A stretch of DNA of 24,490 bases from Scleromatobacter sp045810285 (lineage in GTDB: Bacteria > Pseudomonadota > Gammaproteobacteria > Burkholderiales > Burkholderiaceae_C), in contig JBJMWE010000182.1 in assembly GCA_045810285.1 (NCBI GenBank), positions 1 to 24,490 of the forward strand, in the 5' to 3' direction. Of the stretch, positions 14,520 to 24,490 are shown one piece after another. The first letter of the stretch is position 1. Each line of letters starts with the position of its first letter. The notes beneath the pieces are model-generated. The model made no database searches, was not told where the DNA came from, and worked only from the letters and a program-made list of their open reading frames with translations. The position numbers and the translations under genes are program-made.

Positions 14520-15299
14520 ATGGCGTCATTCAAATTGGAGACAGTCTTGGAGGCGATCGAGACGTCGCGGCCCAGCGTGCTGGTGGTCGACGACGAGCCG
14601 GACATGGTGGCCTCGCTGCAGGACGTGTTGCGGCGCGCCGGCTTCGAGGCGGACGGCGCCAGCAACGGCGACGACGCGCGGCGCGCCATGGCCAGCCGCC
14701 AGTACGCGCTGATGCTGCTGGACCTGCGGCTCAAGGCCGAGGACGGCCTGACGCTGGCGCGCCAGATGCGCCAGGCCTCGGCGATCCCGATCATCATGAT
14801 CAGCGGCAGCAGCGACGAGACGGATCGCGTGCTGCTGCTGGAGCTCGCGGCCGACGATTTCCTCGTCAAGCCGTTCAGCCCGCGCGAGCTCATCGCCCGC
14901 GTGCGCGCCGTGCTGCGCCGCTACGACCCGGCCCCGCAGGCGCCCGTGCCCGCGCGCCCGCCTGCCGCGGCCGGCAACAACGAGCGCCTGCGCTTCGGCC
15001 ACTGGACGCTGGACCTCACCGAGCGCGAACTGCATCGCGCGGACGGCAGCCTGTGCGCGCTGACGCAGGCCGAGTTCCGGCTGCTGGAGGCGTTCGTGCG
15101 CCAGCCGCGCCGCATCTGGACGCGCGACCAGCTGCTGGAGCACACGCGCAGCCTCGACACCGAGGTGTTCGACCGCACCATCGACGTGCTGATCCTGCGC
15201 CTGCGCCGCAAGATCGAATCCAACCCCAAGCATCCCGCCTTCATCTGCACCGAGCGCGGGATGGGCTACGTCTTCGCGGTCGACGTATCGCCATGCTGA
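14520..15299 (+). CDS. OmpR-family response regulator
   Basis: DNA-binding response regulator, 259 aa. Receiver domain about 19-134: acidic pocket DDE (24-26), phosphoacceptor Asp68 (MLLDLR), Ser95 and Lys117 (LVKPF). The usual DDYL before the lysine reads DDFL. A proline-rich linker (about 135-152) leads to a winged-helix output domain (about 157-255) with LTQAEFRLLEAF, TRDQLLEHTR, VFDRTIDVLILRLRRKIE and the closing RGMGYVF. ATG 14520 is chosen because the 26 residues upstream are outside the family fold. It overlaps the histidine-kinase gene by 7 bp, so the two are translationally coupled. It is the natural candidate activator of the sugar operon that follows. Confidence 0.94.
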   Translation: MASFKLETVLEAIETSRPSVLVVDDEPDMVASLQDVLRRAGFEADGASNGDDARRAMASRQYALMLLDLRLKAEDGLTLARQMRQASAIPIIMISGSSDETDRVLLLELAADDFLVKPFSPRELIARVRAVLRRYDPAPQAPVPARPPAAAGNNERLRFGHWTLDLTERELHRADGSLCALTQAEFRLLEAFVRQPRRIWTRDQLLEHTRSLDTEVFDRTIDVLILRLRRKIESNPKHPAFICTERGMGYVFAVDVSPC

Positions 15300-17995
15300 T
15301 GCCCGTGGCCGGCGGCGTCGAGCCCGTGGCCGCGGCCGCGGGCGAGCGCCCGGTGCGGCGACTCGGGCGGGTGCGCACGCGCCTGCTCGCGGCCTTCCTG
15401 CTGCTGCTGGGCGCGACCGTGCTGCTGACCGCGGTGGGCTGGGTGGGCCTGCGGCGCATGCAGTCCACGCTCGCCGGCGTCGAGGGCGACCTGCTGCCGC
15501 GGATCTCGCACGCGCTCGAGCTGTCCGAGCGCGCCACGCAGCTGGCGAGCACCGCGCCCAAGCTGGGCGACTCGCTGTCGGCCGCGGAACTGGACACGCA
15601 TCGCCAGGTCGTCGAATCCCTGCTCGCCCAGGTCGGCCGCAGCACGTCGGAGATCGGGGAGACGACGCCGCGCCTGCGCTCGGTCATCGACCGCCTCCAG
15701 CAGAGCCTGCACCAGGACCTGCCCGCGCTGATCCAGCTGTCGCAACGCAAGCTCCGCGAGCAGGAACGCCTCGATGCGCAGCTCAAGCGCCTGGACCGCC
15801 TCGGCCAGGTGCTGCACCCTGCGCACGGCGAGCCGGCGGACCCGCGCATCTCCAGCCTGTGGTCGACGCTCGTGCTCGGGGCGGCGGTGTCGGACACGGC
15901 GACCATCGGCCGGCTCGAGGCCGACGCCGAGGCGCTGCTGCTGTCCGCGCGCCAGCATGGTGCGACGAAGTCGCTCGCGCCCGAGGACGCGCGCGAGCTC
16001 GTCGCGCTCACCGAAGGTCCGGACTCCGTGCTCGGCTGCCGGCAGGCGCTGGTGAACTACGACGCGCAGATCGACTACCTCGTCACCCTCACGCGCGCGA
16101 ACGCCGACGACCTGAGCGACGAGACCTCGCGCTACGTCGCGCAGCTGCGCCTGGCCGCGGCCGACCGCAGCGAGCGCATGCGCGTGGCCGTGCGTGCCAG
16201 CGAGGCGCTGATGCTCGTGCTCACCGCGCTGTGCGTGGTGATCGGCGCCTTTGCCACGCGCTACGTGCGGCGCCTGGTCGGCGAGATCGAGAAGATCACC
16301 CACGTGATGTCGCGCCTGGCCGCGGGCGACACGGCGCTGTCCACGCCGGCCACCGCGCGGCCCGACGAGCTCGGTGCACTCGCGCGCAGCTTCGAGGTGT
16401 TCCGCGACAACCTGCTGGCCAAGCAGCAGCTGCTGCGCGACCTGCATGCGCAGCGCGAGCTGCTGGAGGCCGTGCACGACAACCTCACCGACGGCCTGGC
16501 CGTGTTCGACCGCGACGGCCGCCTGCTGCTGTGGAACAACCGCCTCGTGGAAATGCTGGGCCGCCAGGGCGTGGCGCCCGCGGCCGGCGCGCGGCCGTCC
16601 GAGCTCCTGGCGGCGATGCCCGCCGACACCACCTGGAGTAGCCCGGAGTCGCAGCGCCAGGTGCCGCTCGGCGAGCTCGCGCCCGAGGCCTGGCTGCGCG
16701 CCGAGCACCTGGAGCTGCACGCGCCCGACGGCCAGGTGCTGGACCTGCGCAGCTGTTCGATGCCCGGCGGCGGCACCGTGTCGCTGGTGACCGACCTCAG
16801 CGCGCGCCGCGCCATCGAGACGCAGCTGCAGCAGGCGCAGAAGCTCGAGACGCTGGGCCAGCTGACGGGCGGCGTCGCGCACGACTTCAACAACTACCTG
16901 GGCACCATCCTCGGCAACCTCGCGCTGCTGGAAGCCACGGTCGGCCCCGAGGGCGAACGCGCCCGCGTGCAATGGGGCCGCGTGCGGCGGGCGGCCACCA
17001 GCGCGGCGGGCCTCACGCGGCGCCTGCTCGCGTTCGCGCGCCGCCAGCCGCTGGAGGCCGAGGACGTGCTGCTCGACGAGATGGTCGAGGAGATGCGCGA
17101 CCTCGTCGAGTACAGCGCCAGCGACGCGGTCGAACTGGTGCTGGAGCTCGACGGTGGCGAGGCGCCCGTGCACATCGACCGCGGCCAGCTCGAGAACGCG
17201 CTGCTCAATCTCGTGATGAACAGCGCCGCCGCGATGCCGCGCGGCGGCACGCTGACCGTGTCGACCACCCGCGTGCCCGGCCGCGACGGCCGGCCGTGGA
17301 TCGAGCTCGCCGTCGCCGACACCGGCATCGGCATGACGGAGGCGCAGGCCGCGCGCGCCTTCGAGCCCTTCTTCTCCACGCGGCCCACCGGCGAGGGCAG
17401 CGGGCTGGGCCTGTCCATCGTCTATGGCTTCGTGCGCCAGTCGGGCGGCGACATCGCGCTGCACACGCAGCCCGGGCACGGCACGCGCGTCGCGCTGCGC
17501 TTTCCCACCGCGGCGCCGGCGGCGCGCGGCGTGCCCTCGCTCGCGACGTCGCTGGCCGCGCTCGAACCGCTGGCAGGGCGCGCGCTGCTCATCGTCGAGA
17601 ACGACGAGGCCTTCGCCGCGACGCTGGCCGAGCAGCTGCGCCAGCTCGGCGTGCAGGTGCACGCGGCGACGAACGCCGAAGACGCGATGGCCGCGCTGGC
17701 CGGCGGCCTGCACGTGCACGGCCTCGTCAGCGACATCCGCCTCGGGCAGGGCGCCAACGGCATCGCGCTGGTGCGCATGGTGCGCGCGCGCTGGCCGGGC
17801 CTGCCGGTGCTGCTGATGTCCGGCGAGGTGCCCGAGCTGGCCGTGGACGCGGCGCGGGACGGCGCCGACGGCCCCGGGACCGGCATCGAGGGCCTGCGCG
17901 ACTCGGATGCCGGCGCGCCGCACTTCCTGCAGAAACCGTTCCCGCTCAGCCAGCTCGCCGCCTGGGTCCGCATGCTGCAGGTTACAGACGCGTAG
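15293..17995 (+). CDS. Hybrid sensor histidine kinase (TM sensor, HAMP, PAS, HisKA, HATPase, receiver)
   Basis: Inner-membrane sensor kinase, 900 aa from ATG 15293; ATG 15299 is an equally good start. TM1 about 31-51, a largely helical periplasmic sensor 52-303, TM2 about 304-321, HAMP about 322-375, PAS about 390-500 (AVHDNLTDGLAVFDRDGRLL), H-box GGVAHDFNNYLGTILGN with His530, N-box Asn643, G1 DTGIGM (676-681), G2 GEGSGLGLS (700-708), and a C-terminal receiver about 762-895 with Asp814 and Lys881. In the receiver the acidic pair reads VENDE, which still keeps acidic residues. There is no Hpt domain here or nearby, so how the receiver communicates with the partner regulator is open. It sits between that regulator and a sugar uptake operon, which suggests a sugar-related signal. 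Confidence 0.94.
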   Translation: MLMPVAGGVEPVAAAAGERPVRRLGRVRTRLLAAFLLLLGATVLLTAVGWVGLRRMQSTLAGVEGDLLPRISHALELSERATQLASTAPKLGDSLSAAELDTHRQVVESLLAQVGRSTSEIGETTPRLRSVIDRLQQSLHQDLPALIQLSQRKLREQERLDAQLKRLDRLGQVLHPAHGEPADPRISSLWSTLVLGAAVSDTATIGRLEADAEALLLSARQHGATKSLAPEDARELVALTEGPDSVLGCRQALVNYDAQIDYLVTLTRANADDLSDETSRYVAQLRLAAADRSERMRVAVRASEALMLVLTALCVVIGAFATRYVRRLVGEIEKITHVMSRLAAGDTALSTPATARPDELGALARSFEVFRDNLLAKQQLLRDLHAQRELLEAVHDNLTDGLAVFDRDGRLLLWNNRLVEMLGRQGVAPAAGARPSELLAAMPADTTWSSPESQRQVPLGELAPEAWLRAEHLELHAPDGQVLDLRSCSMPGGGTVSLVTDLSARRAIETQLQQAQKLETLGQLTGGVAHDFNNYLGTILGNLALLEATVGPEGERARVQWGRVRRAATSAAGLTRRLLAFARRQPLEAEDVLLDEMVEEMRDLVEYSASDAVELVLELDGGEAPVHIDRGQLENALLNLVMNSAAAMPRGGTLTVSTTRVPGRDGRPWIELAVADTGIGMTEAQAARAFEPFFSTRPTGEGSGLGLSIVYGFVRQSGGDIALHTQPGHGTRVALRFPTAAPAARGVPSLATSLAALEPLAGRALLIVENDEAFAATLAEQLRQLGVQVHAATNAEDAMAALAGGLHVHGLVSDIRLGQGANGIALVRMVRARWPGLPVLLMSGEVPELAVDAARDGADGPGTGIEGLRDSDAGAPHFLQKPFPLSQLAAWVRMLQVTDA

Positions 17996-18004
17996 GCCGC
18001 GACC

Positions 18005-18018
18005 CGAAACATTCGAAA
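18005..18018 (+). promoter_or_regulatory. YGAAA-N4-YGAAA direct repeat, site 2
   Basis: CGAAA-CATT-CGAAA, 100 bp before the sugar-binding-protein ATG and just after the kinase stop. A weaker version on the opposite strand (GGAAA-N4-TTGAA) lies at 18040-18053. It would suit an activator site for the sugar operon promoter; this is inference. Confidence 0.45.
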
Positions 18019-18108
18019 TCTTCGGCGCACCCGGCGGCGTTCAAATCGTTTCCGACGTCAACGATGTTCCAAGGGTGCGCAGGGCGGCTCGTCGAGGACC
18101 AGGACGTT

Positions 18109-18112
18109 GGAG
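18109..18112 (+). promoter_or_regulatory. Ribosome-binding site for the sugar-binding protein
   Basis: GGAG, 6 bases before ATG 18119. It decides this start over the in-frame TTG at 18107, which would lie two bases upstream of it. Confidence 0.65.
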
Positions 18113-18118
18113 ACCGCA

Positions 18119-19426
<1,308 letters not shown>

Positions 19427-19430
19427 AGCC

Positions 19431-20372
19431 ATGTCGTCGACCGCGTCTCCAGGACTTCTCGCGGGCAGGGCACGCCCGCGCACGCTCGCCGCCGCGCGCG
19501 TGCGCCAGGCGCTGTGGATGCTCGCGCCCATGCTGCTGCTGCTCGTGGCGGTGGCCGGCTGGCCGCTCGCGCGCACCGTGTGGATCAGCTTGACCGACAT
19601 GCAGCTGTCGGACCCGCGCGCCGCGCGCTTCGTCGGCCTGGACAACTACCTGGGACGGTACGGCCTGCTGGCCGATCCGTCGTGGTGGCACGCGGTAGCC
19701 AACACCCTCGGCTTCGCGCTCGTGTCGGTGACGCTGGAGACGCTGCTCGGGCTGGGCGTCGCGCTGCTGCTGAACCATCCGTCGCGCCTGCGCACGGCGC
19801 TGCGCGCGTGCGTGCTCGTGCCGTGGGCGATCCCGACGGTGGTGTCGGCCAAGATGTGGGGCTGGATGCTGCACGACCAGTTCGGCGTCGTGAACCATGG
19901 GCTCGCGGCGCTGCACCTGATCCACGGCCCGGTGGCGTGGACGGCCGATCCGACGCTGTCGCTGCTGTCGGTGGTGGTGGTCGACGTCTGGAAGACGACG
20001 CCGTTCATGGCGCTGCTGATCCTGGCCGCGCTGCAGACGGTGCCCGGCGACTGCTACGAGGCCGCGGCGGTCGACGGCGTGCCGCCGCGCGCCGTGTTCC
20101 TGCGCATCACGCTGCCGCTGATCGCGCCGGGCGTCGCGGTGGCGGTGGTGTTCCGGCTGCTCGACGCCCTGCGCGTGTTCGACCTCGTCTACGTGATGAC
20201 GGCCAACAGCCGCGCCACGCGCACGATGTCCGTGTACGTGCGCGAGCAGCTGATCGATTTCCAGCAGGTCGGCTACGGCTCCGCCGCGGCCACCGTGCTG
20301 TTCCTGGTCATCGCCCTGAGCACCCTCGCCACGCTGCGCGTGCTGCGCTCGTCCGCGGAGGACGCCGCATGA
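19431..20372 (+). CDS. Sugar ABC transporter permease, MalF/ThuF type
   Basis: Inner-membrane permease, 313 aa, with about six membrane helices: the first is at about 28-48, the second near 88-114. The sequence PWAIPTVVSAKMWGWM is typical of this permease class. The EAA loop that docks the ATPase is clear at about 210-234 (EAAAVDGVPPRAVFLRITLPL). It pairs with the second permease to form the translocation pore. It starts 4 bp after the binding-protein gene and ends 40 bp before the second permease. ATG 19431 directly follows the upstream stop and is taken as the start. Confidence 0.94.
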   Translation: MSSTASPGLLAGRARPRTLAAARVRQALWMLAPMLLLLVAVAGWPLARTVWISLTDMQLSDPRAARFVGLDNYLGRYGLLADPSWWHAVANTLGFALVSVTLETLLGLGVALLLNHPSRLRTALRACVLVPWAIPTVVSAKMWGWMLHDQFGVVNHGLAALHLIHGPVAWTADPTLSLLSVVVVDVWKTTPFMALLILAALQTVPGDCYEAAAVDGVPPRAVFLRITLPLIAPGVAVAVVFRLLDALRVFDLVYVMTANSRATRTMSVYVREQLIDFQQVGYGSAAATVLFLVIALSTLATLRVLRSSAEDAA

Positions 20373-20400
20373 GGGGCGAATGCGCCGCAGCCCGCAGGGC

Positions 20401-20405
20401 GGAGG
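20401..20405 (+). promoter_or_regulatory. Ribosome-binding site for the second permease
   Basis: GGAGG, 7 bases before ATG 20413. It decides this start over ATG 20380, which would add eleven residues that do not fit the family's N-terminus. Confidence 0.75.
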
Positions 20406-20412
20406 TCTCCTC

Positions 20413-21264
20413 ATGAGCGCCGTACCTTTCCGCGCGCGCGGCTCGCTGGCGGGCCGCATCGCCTACCTGGCCGCGGCGCTGGCCGTGATGGCGGTGTCCG
20501 TGTTCCCGCTGCTGGTGGCCGTGTCCAGCTCGCTCAAGACCGGCGACGGCCTGTTCGACCCGCGCCTCGTGCCGGCCGCGCCGACGCTGGAGAACTACCG
20601 CCACCTGTTCGCGGAGCACCCGTTCGGGCGCAACCTGCTGAACTCGGCGATCGTCTCGACGGTGGTCGTCGCGATCAGCCTCGTGCTGAGCCTCATGGCG
20701 GCGTGGTCGCTGGGGCGGGTGCGCTTTCGCGGGCGCGGTGCGCTGATGATGTGCATCCTGGCGTCGTCGATGTTCCCGCAGGTGGCGGTGCTGTCCGGCA
20801 TGTTCGAGCTCGTGCGCACGCTGGGGCTGTACGACAGCCTCGGCGCGCTGGTGGTGTCCGACCTCATGCTCACGCTGCCGTTCACCGTGTGGGTGCTGGT
20901 GACCTTCATGCGCCAGCTGCCGCGCGAGCTGGAGGAGGCCGCGGCGATGGACGGCCTGGGCCCGCTGACCCTCGTGTTCCGCATCTTCCTGCCGCTGCTG
21001 TGGCCCGCGCTGGTGGCCACCGGCCTGCTGGCGTTCATCGCGGCGTGGAACGAGTTCCTGTTCGCGCTCACGTTCACACTGTCGGCCTCGTCGCGCACGG
21101 TGCCGGTGGCCATCGCGCTGATCAGCGCGTCGTCCGCCTTCGAGCTGCCGTGGGGCGGGATCATGGCCGCGTCGGTCATCGTCACGCTGCCCCTCGTGGG
21201 CCTCGTGCTGCTGCTGCAGCGCCACATCGTCTCCGGCCTCACCCAGGGCGCGGTCAAGGGCTGA
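20413..21264 (+). CDS. Sugar ABC transporter permease, MalG/ThuG type
   Basis: Second permease subunit, 283 aa, six predicted membrane helices (first about 16-40). Landmarks: PLLVAVSSSLKTGDGLF, then PTLENYRHLF, which is nearly universal in MalG-type proteins; FGRNLLNSAIVS; and the EAA loop at about 174-196 (EEAAAMDGLGPLTLVFRIFL). The AAWNEFLFALTF stretch close to the C-terminus is also typical. It forms the heterodimeric pore with the preceding permease. A 45-bp gap separates it from the alpha-glucosidase gene. Confidence 0.94.
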   Translation: MSAVPFRARGSLAGRIAYLAAALAVMAVSVFPLLVAVSSSLKTGDGLFDPRLVPAAPTLENYRHLFAEHPFGRNLLNSAIVSTVVVAISLVLSLMAAWSLGRVRFRGRGALMMCILASSMFPQVAVLSGMFELVRTLGLYDSLGALVVSDLMLTLPFTVWVLVTFMRQLPRELEEAAAMDGLGPLTLVFRIFLPLLWPALVATGLLAFIAAWNEFLFALTFTLSASSRTVPVAIALISASSAFELPWGGIMAASVIVTLPLVGLVLLLQRHIVSGLTQGAVKG

Positions 21265-21309
21265 CGCCCGTCGCCGCCGCGCCGTCCCTTCCCGCACTCC
21301 GTCCACGCA

Positions 21310-22982
21310 ATGAGCACGACCTTCTCCCCCGCCGACGCCTCCTGGTGGCGCGGCGCCGTCATCTACCAGATCTACCCGCGCAGCTTCCAGGACAGCAACG
21401 GCGACGGCATCGGCGACCTGGCCGGCATCGTGCGCCGCCTGCCCTACGTGGCGGCGCTGGGCGTCGACGCGATCTGGGTGGCGCCGTTCTTCCCGTCGCC
21501 GATGCGCGACTTCGGCTACGACATCTCCGACTACTGCGACGTCGACCCGCGCTTCGGCACGCTGGCCGACCTCGACCGGCTCGTCGAAGCGGCGCACGCG
21601 CTGGGCCTGAAGGTGCTGATCGACCTGGTGCTGAGCCATACCTCGTCGGCGCATCCGTGGTTCGCCGAGAGCCGGTCCAGCCGCGACAACGCGAAGGCCG
21701 ACTGGTACGTGTGGGCCAACGCGTCGCCCGACGGCACGCCGCCCAACAACTGGCTGTCGCTGTTCGGCGGCAGTGCGTGGCAGTGGGACACCGAGCGCGG
21801 GCAGTACTACCTGCACAACTTCCTCGCGTCGCAGCCCGACCTGAACTACCACTGCCCCGCGGTGCGCGCGGCCGCGCTGGACGTCGCGCGCTTCTGGCTG
21901 GCGCGCGGCATCGACGGGTTCCGGCTCGACGTCGTCAACTTCTATTTCCACGACCGGCAGCTGCGCTCGAACCCGCCGCAGCCGCTGGGCCGGTTCGCCG
22001 CGGCCGTGCCGCCCAGCAATCCCTACGCGTTCCAGAGCCATCTGCACGACAAGACACAGCCCGAGAACCTCGAGTTCATGCACGAGCTGCGCGCGTTGAT
22101 GGACGAGGTGCCGGGCCGCACGACGATCGGCGAGATCGGCGACGACCGCGAGTACCACACGCTGGGCGAGTACACGCGCGAAGGCCGGCTGCACATGGCC
22201 TACACGTTCAACCTGATGGGCACCGACTGCACGCCGCTGTTCATCCACGGGGTGCTCGACGAGTTCCTGCGGGAGACGCGCGATGCCTGGTGCTGCTGGG
22301 CGCTCAACAACCACGACGTCGTGCGCGTGGCCACGCGCTGGCGCGCGCTCGGCGAGCCGCAGTCGCTCGCGCCGTTGCTGCTCGCGTTCATGGGCTCGCT
22401 GCGCGGCTCGGCCTGCCTGTACCAGGGCGAGGAGCTGGGGCTGTCGGAGGCCGACATCGCCTTCGAGGACCTGCAGGATCCGTACGGCAAGGAGATGTGG
22501 CCGCGCTTCAAGGGCCGCGACGGCTGCCGCACGCCGATGCCGTGGTCCACGCGCCAGGTGCACGCCGGCTTCAGCGACGCCGCGCCGTGGCTGCCGATGG
22601 CGCCCGAGCATCGCGCGCGCGCGGTCGACGACCAGGAGCGCGAGCCGTATTCGGTGCTGGCGCGCTACCGCGGCTTCCTCGCGTTCCGGCGCGGCCAGGC
22701 CGCGTTGCTGCGCGGATCGATGCGGCTGCTGCCGGAGCACGAGCAGGTGGTGGCCTGGGTGCGCCAGGACGGCGACGACGCGGTGCTGTGCATCTTCAAC
22801 CTGTCCGCGCACGCGGCGCGCTATCCGCTGCAGCCGTGCGACGTCGTCGCGCTCGACGGCCACGGCTTCGACGCCGAGATGGAGCGCGACGCCGACGGCC
22901 TGTCGACGGCCTGCGTGATGCCGCCCAACGGCGCCTGGTTCGGCCGCCTGCGCGTGCCCGAGACCCTGACGGAGGCCCTGCC

Positions 22983-22986
<4 letters not shown>
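21310..22986 (+). CDS. GH13 alpha-glucosidase (AglA-like, cytoplasmic)
   Basis: Retaining alpha-glucosidase of glycoside hydrolase family 13, 558 aa, no signal peptide, so it cleaves imported sugar in the cytoplasm. The (beta/alpha)8 barrel begins VIYQIYPRSFQDSNGDGIGD (18-37), and the conserved regions follow: DLVLSHTS (105-112), GFRLDVVNF with nucleophile Asp207, TIGEIG with acid/base Glu275, and NNHDVVR with transition-state Asp336. FRLDVVNFYFHD resembles the GH13_23 group of broad alpha-glucosidases, a placement I make from memory. Being inside the transporter operon points to maltose, sucrose, trehalose-like or other alpha-glucosides as substrate. Its stop overlaps the ATPase start (ATGA), so the two are translationally coupled. 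Confidence 0.94.
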
Positions 22987-24143
<1,157 letters not shown>

Positions 24144-24164
24144 GGCCCGCGCGCAGCGGCCATG

Positions 24165-24178
24165 TTTCATCCGTTTCA
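24165..24178 (-). promoter_or_regulatory. YGAAA-N4-YGAAA direct repeat, site 3
   Basis: On the minus strand TGAAA-CGGA-TGAAA (plus strand TTTCA-TCCG-TTTCA). Same spacing as at 14434 and 18005, but opposite orientation; 227 bp before the partial gene. If the response regulator binds here, the next gene belongs to the same regulon. Confidence 0.4.
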
Positions 24179-24264
24179 CGCGCACCGCCGAATTGAAATC
24201 AAGTTTTCGCGCGGTCTTCAAGAACAACATCCTGCGATGCGACGGGCTCTCTACATTGGTTCCA

Positions 24265-24294
24265 GGCGCCGGAAAGGCAGACAGGTCCGGCGCC
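24265..24294. other. GC hairpin between the sugar operon and the next gene
   Basis: GGCGCCGGA pairs perfectly with TCCGGCGCC across a 12-base loop. No T-run follows on the plus strand, so it is not a standard terminator. It could be a leader structure of the next gene or a protein site. Confidence 0.45.
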
Positions 24295-24405
24295 CGGCAG
24301 ACGCCGGCCGCATCAGCAGGCCGACGCACCCCTCGGAGCCGGCGCGGACGTTCTCGACGAACGGCCGCCGACCGGATGGACAACTCACGGTAGGGCGACA
24401 ACGAC

Positions 24406-24490
24406 ATGACCCGGACAAGATCGAACCACAACACTCTGACGCTTGCAATCACCGCGCTGGTGGCCACGCTGGCCGCTGAACGCGCCCTCG
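24406..24490 (+). CDS. Start of a probable exported protein, cut by window end
   Basis: An open frame of 28 codons from ATG 24406 runs off the window. The first residues (MTRTRSNHNTLTLAITALVA) have a basic start and a hydrophobic core like a signal peptide, in the style of outer-membrane receptors and porins of this bacterial group. The ribosome site is weak (TAGGGCGA, about 8 bases upstream). Its place right after a sugar uptake operon suggests a sugar porin or TonB receptor for the same substrate, but only the leader is visible, so this is a guess. Confidence 0.45.
   Translation, partial: MTRTRSNHNTLTLAITALVATLAAERAL

Larger units (their letters stand above)
24144..24405. other. Intergenic region after the sugar operon
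   Basis: 262 bp without a supported gene, with less GC than its surroundings at about 24160-24235. It holds the third YGAAA repeat, a perfect 9-bp hairpin at 24265-24294, and the presumed promoter of the partial gene at 24406. No clear -35/-10 pair was found. Confidence 0.5.

Noticed and set aside
20308..22863. 851-codon minus-strand open frame across permease and glucosidase genes
   Set aside because: It crosses two real genes and is made of Arg/His/Gln-rich low-complexity sequence.
24278..24287. CAGACAGGTC, identical to 10 bases of the TetR operator at 2641
   Set aside because: It lacks the matching right arm (reads CCGG instead of TGT), lies in a hairpin loop far from the TetR gene, and is best taken as chance.

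Overview
The window is a very GC-rich stretch of chromosome. Codons end mostly in G or C, the genes are tightly packed, and long open frames shadow almost every real gene on the other strand. The mix of families (polar amino-acid ABC uptake, a TonB receptor for the cofactor PQQ, a ThuE-like sugar uptake operon, dual GGDEF/EAL signalling) suggests a free-living Burkholderiales-type betaproteobacterium. That placement is inference; there is no rRNA or other taxonomic marker here, and I saw no tRNA, CRISPR array, phage or transposase gene.

Layout. 1-1494 (minus): the start of an amino-acid ABC uptake operon (binding protein, then a permease cut by the window edge). 1621-3287: a saccharopine-dehydrogenase-like oxidoreductase and a divergent TetR regulator share a 68-bp gap carrying two near-identical 14-bp palindromes. 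3346-5979: a small GIY-YIG protein, then a TonB-dependent receptor that I recognise as an orthologue of E. coli YncD/PqqU. 5980-6844 has no gene. It holds two copies of a ~280-bp structured repeat facing each other, with a degenerate ACCGCAACC tract between them and a (CCCGAA)n tract beside them. 6845-7365 (minus): two small unknown genes. 7502-10695: a GFA-fold zinc protein and a stand-alone 2-oxoglutarate-dehydrogenase-E1-like enzyme. 10699-14135 (minus): a large cyclic-di-GMP enzyme and the fluoride channel gene crcB.

14520-24143 (plus) looks like one functional block. An OmpR-type response regulator overlaps a hybrid histidine kinase. They are followed by a five-gene operon: ThuE-like sugar-binding protein, two permeases, a cytoplasmic GH13 alpha-glucosidase and a MalK-type ATPase. 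Together these would sense, import and hydrolyse an alpha-glucoside (trehalose, maltose, sucrose or similar). A probable secreted or outer-membrane protein begins at 24406.

Most interesting points. (1) The inverted pair of ~280-bp repeats contains two conserved hairpins, and one hairpin differs between copies by a base-pair-preserving change. (2) A direct repeat YGAAA-N4-YGAAA, always with the same spacing, occurs upstream of the response regulator, upstream of the sugar operon and downstream of the operon before the next gene; it is a candidate binding site for the response regulator. (3) The E1 enzyme lacks the N-terminal E2-docking segment and has no E2 or E3 neighbour.
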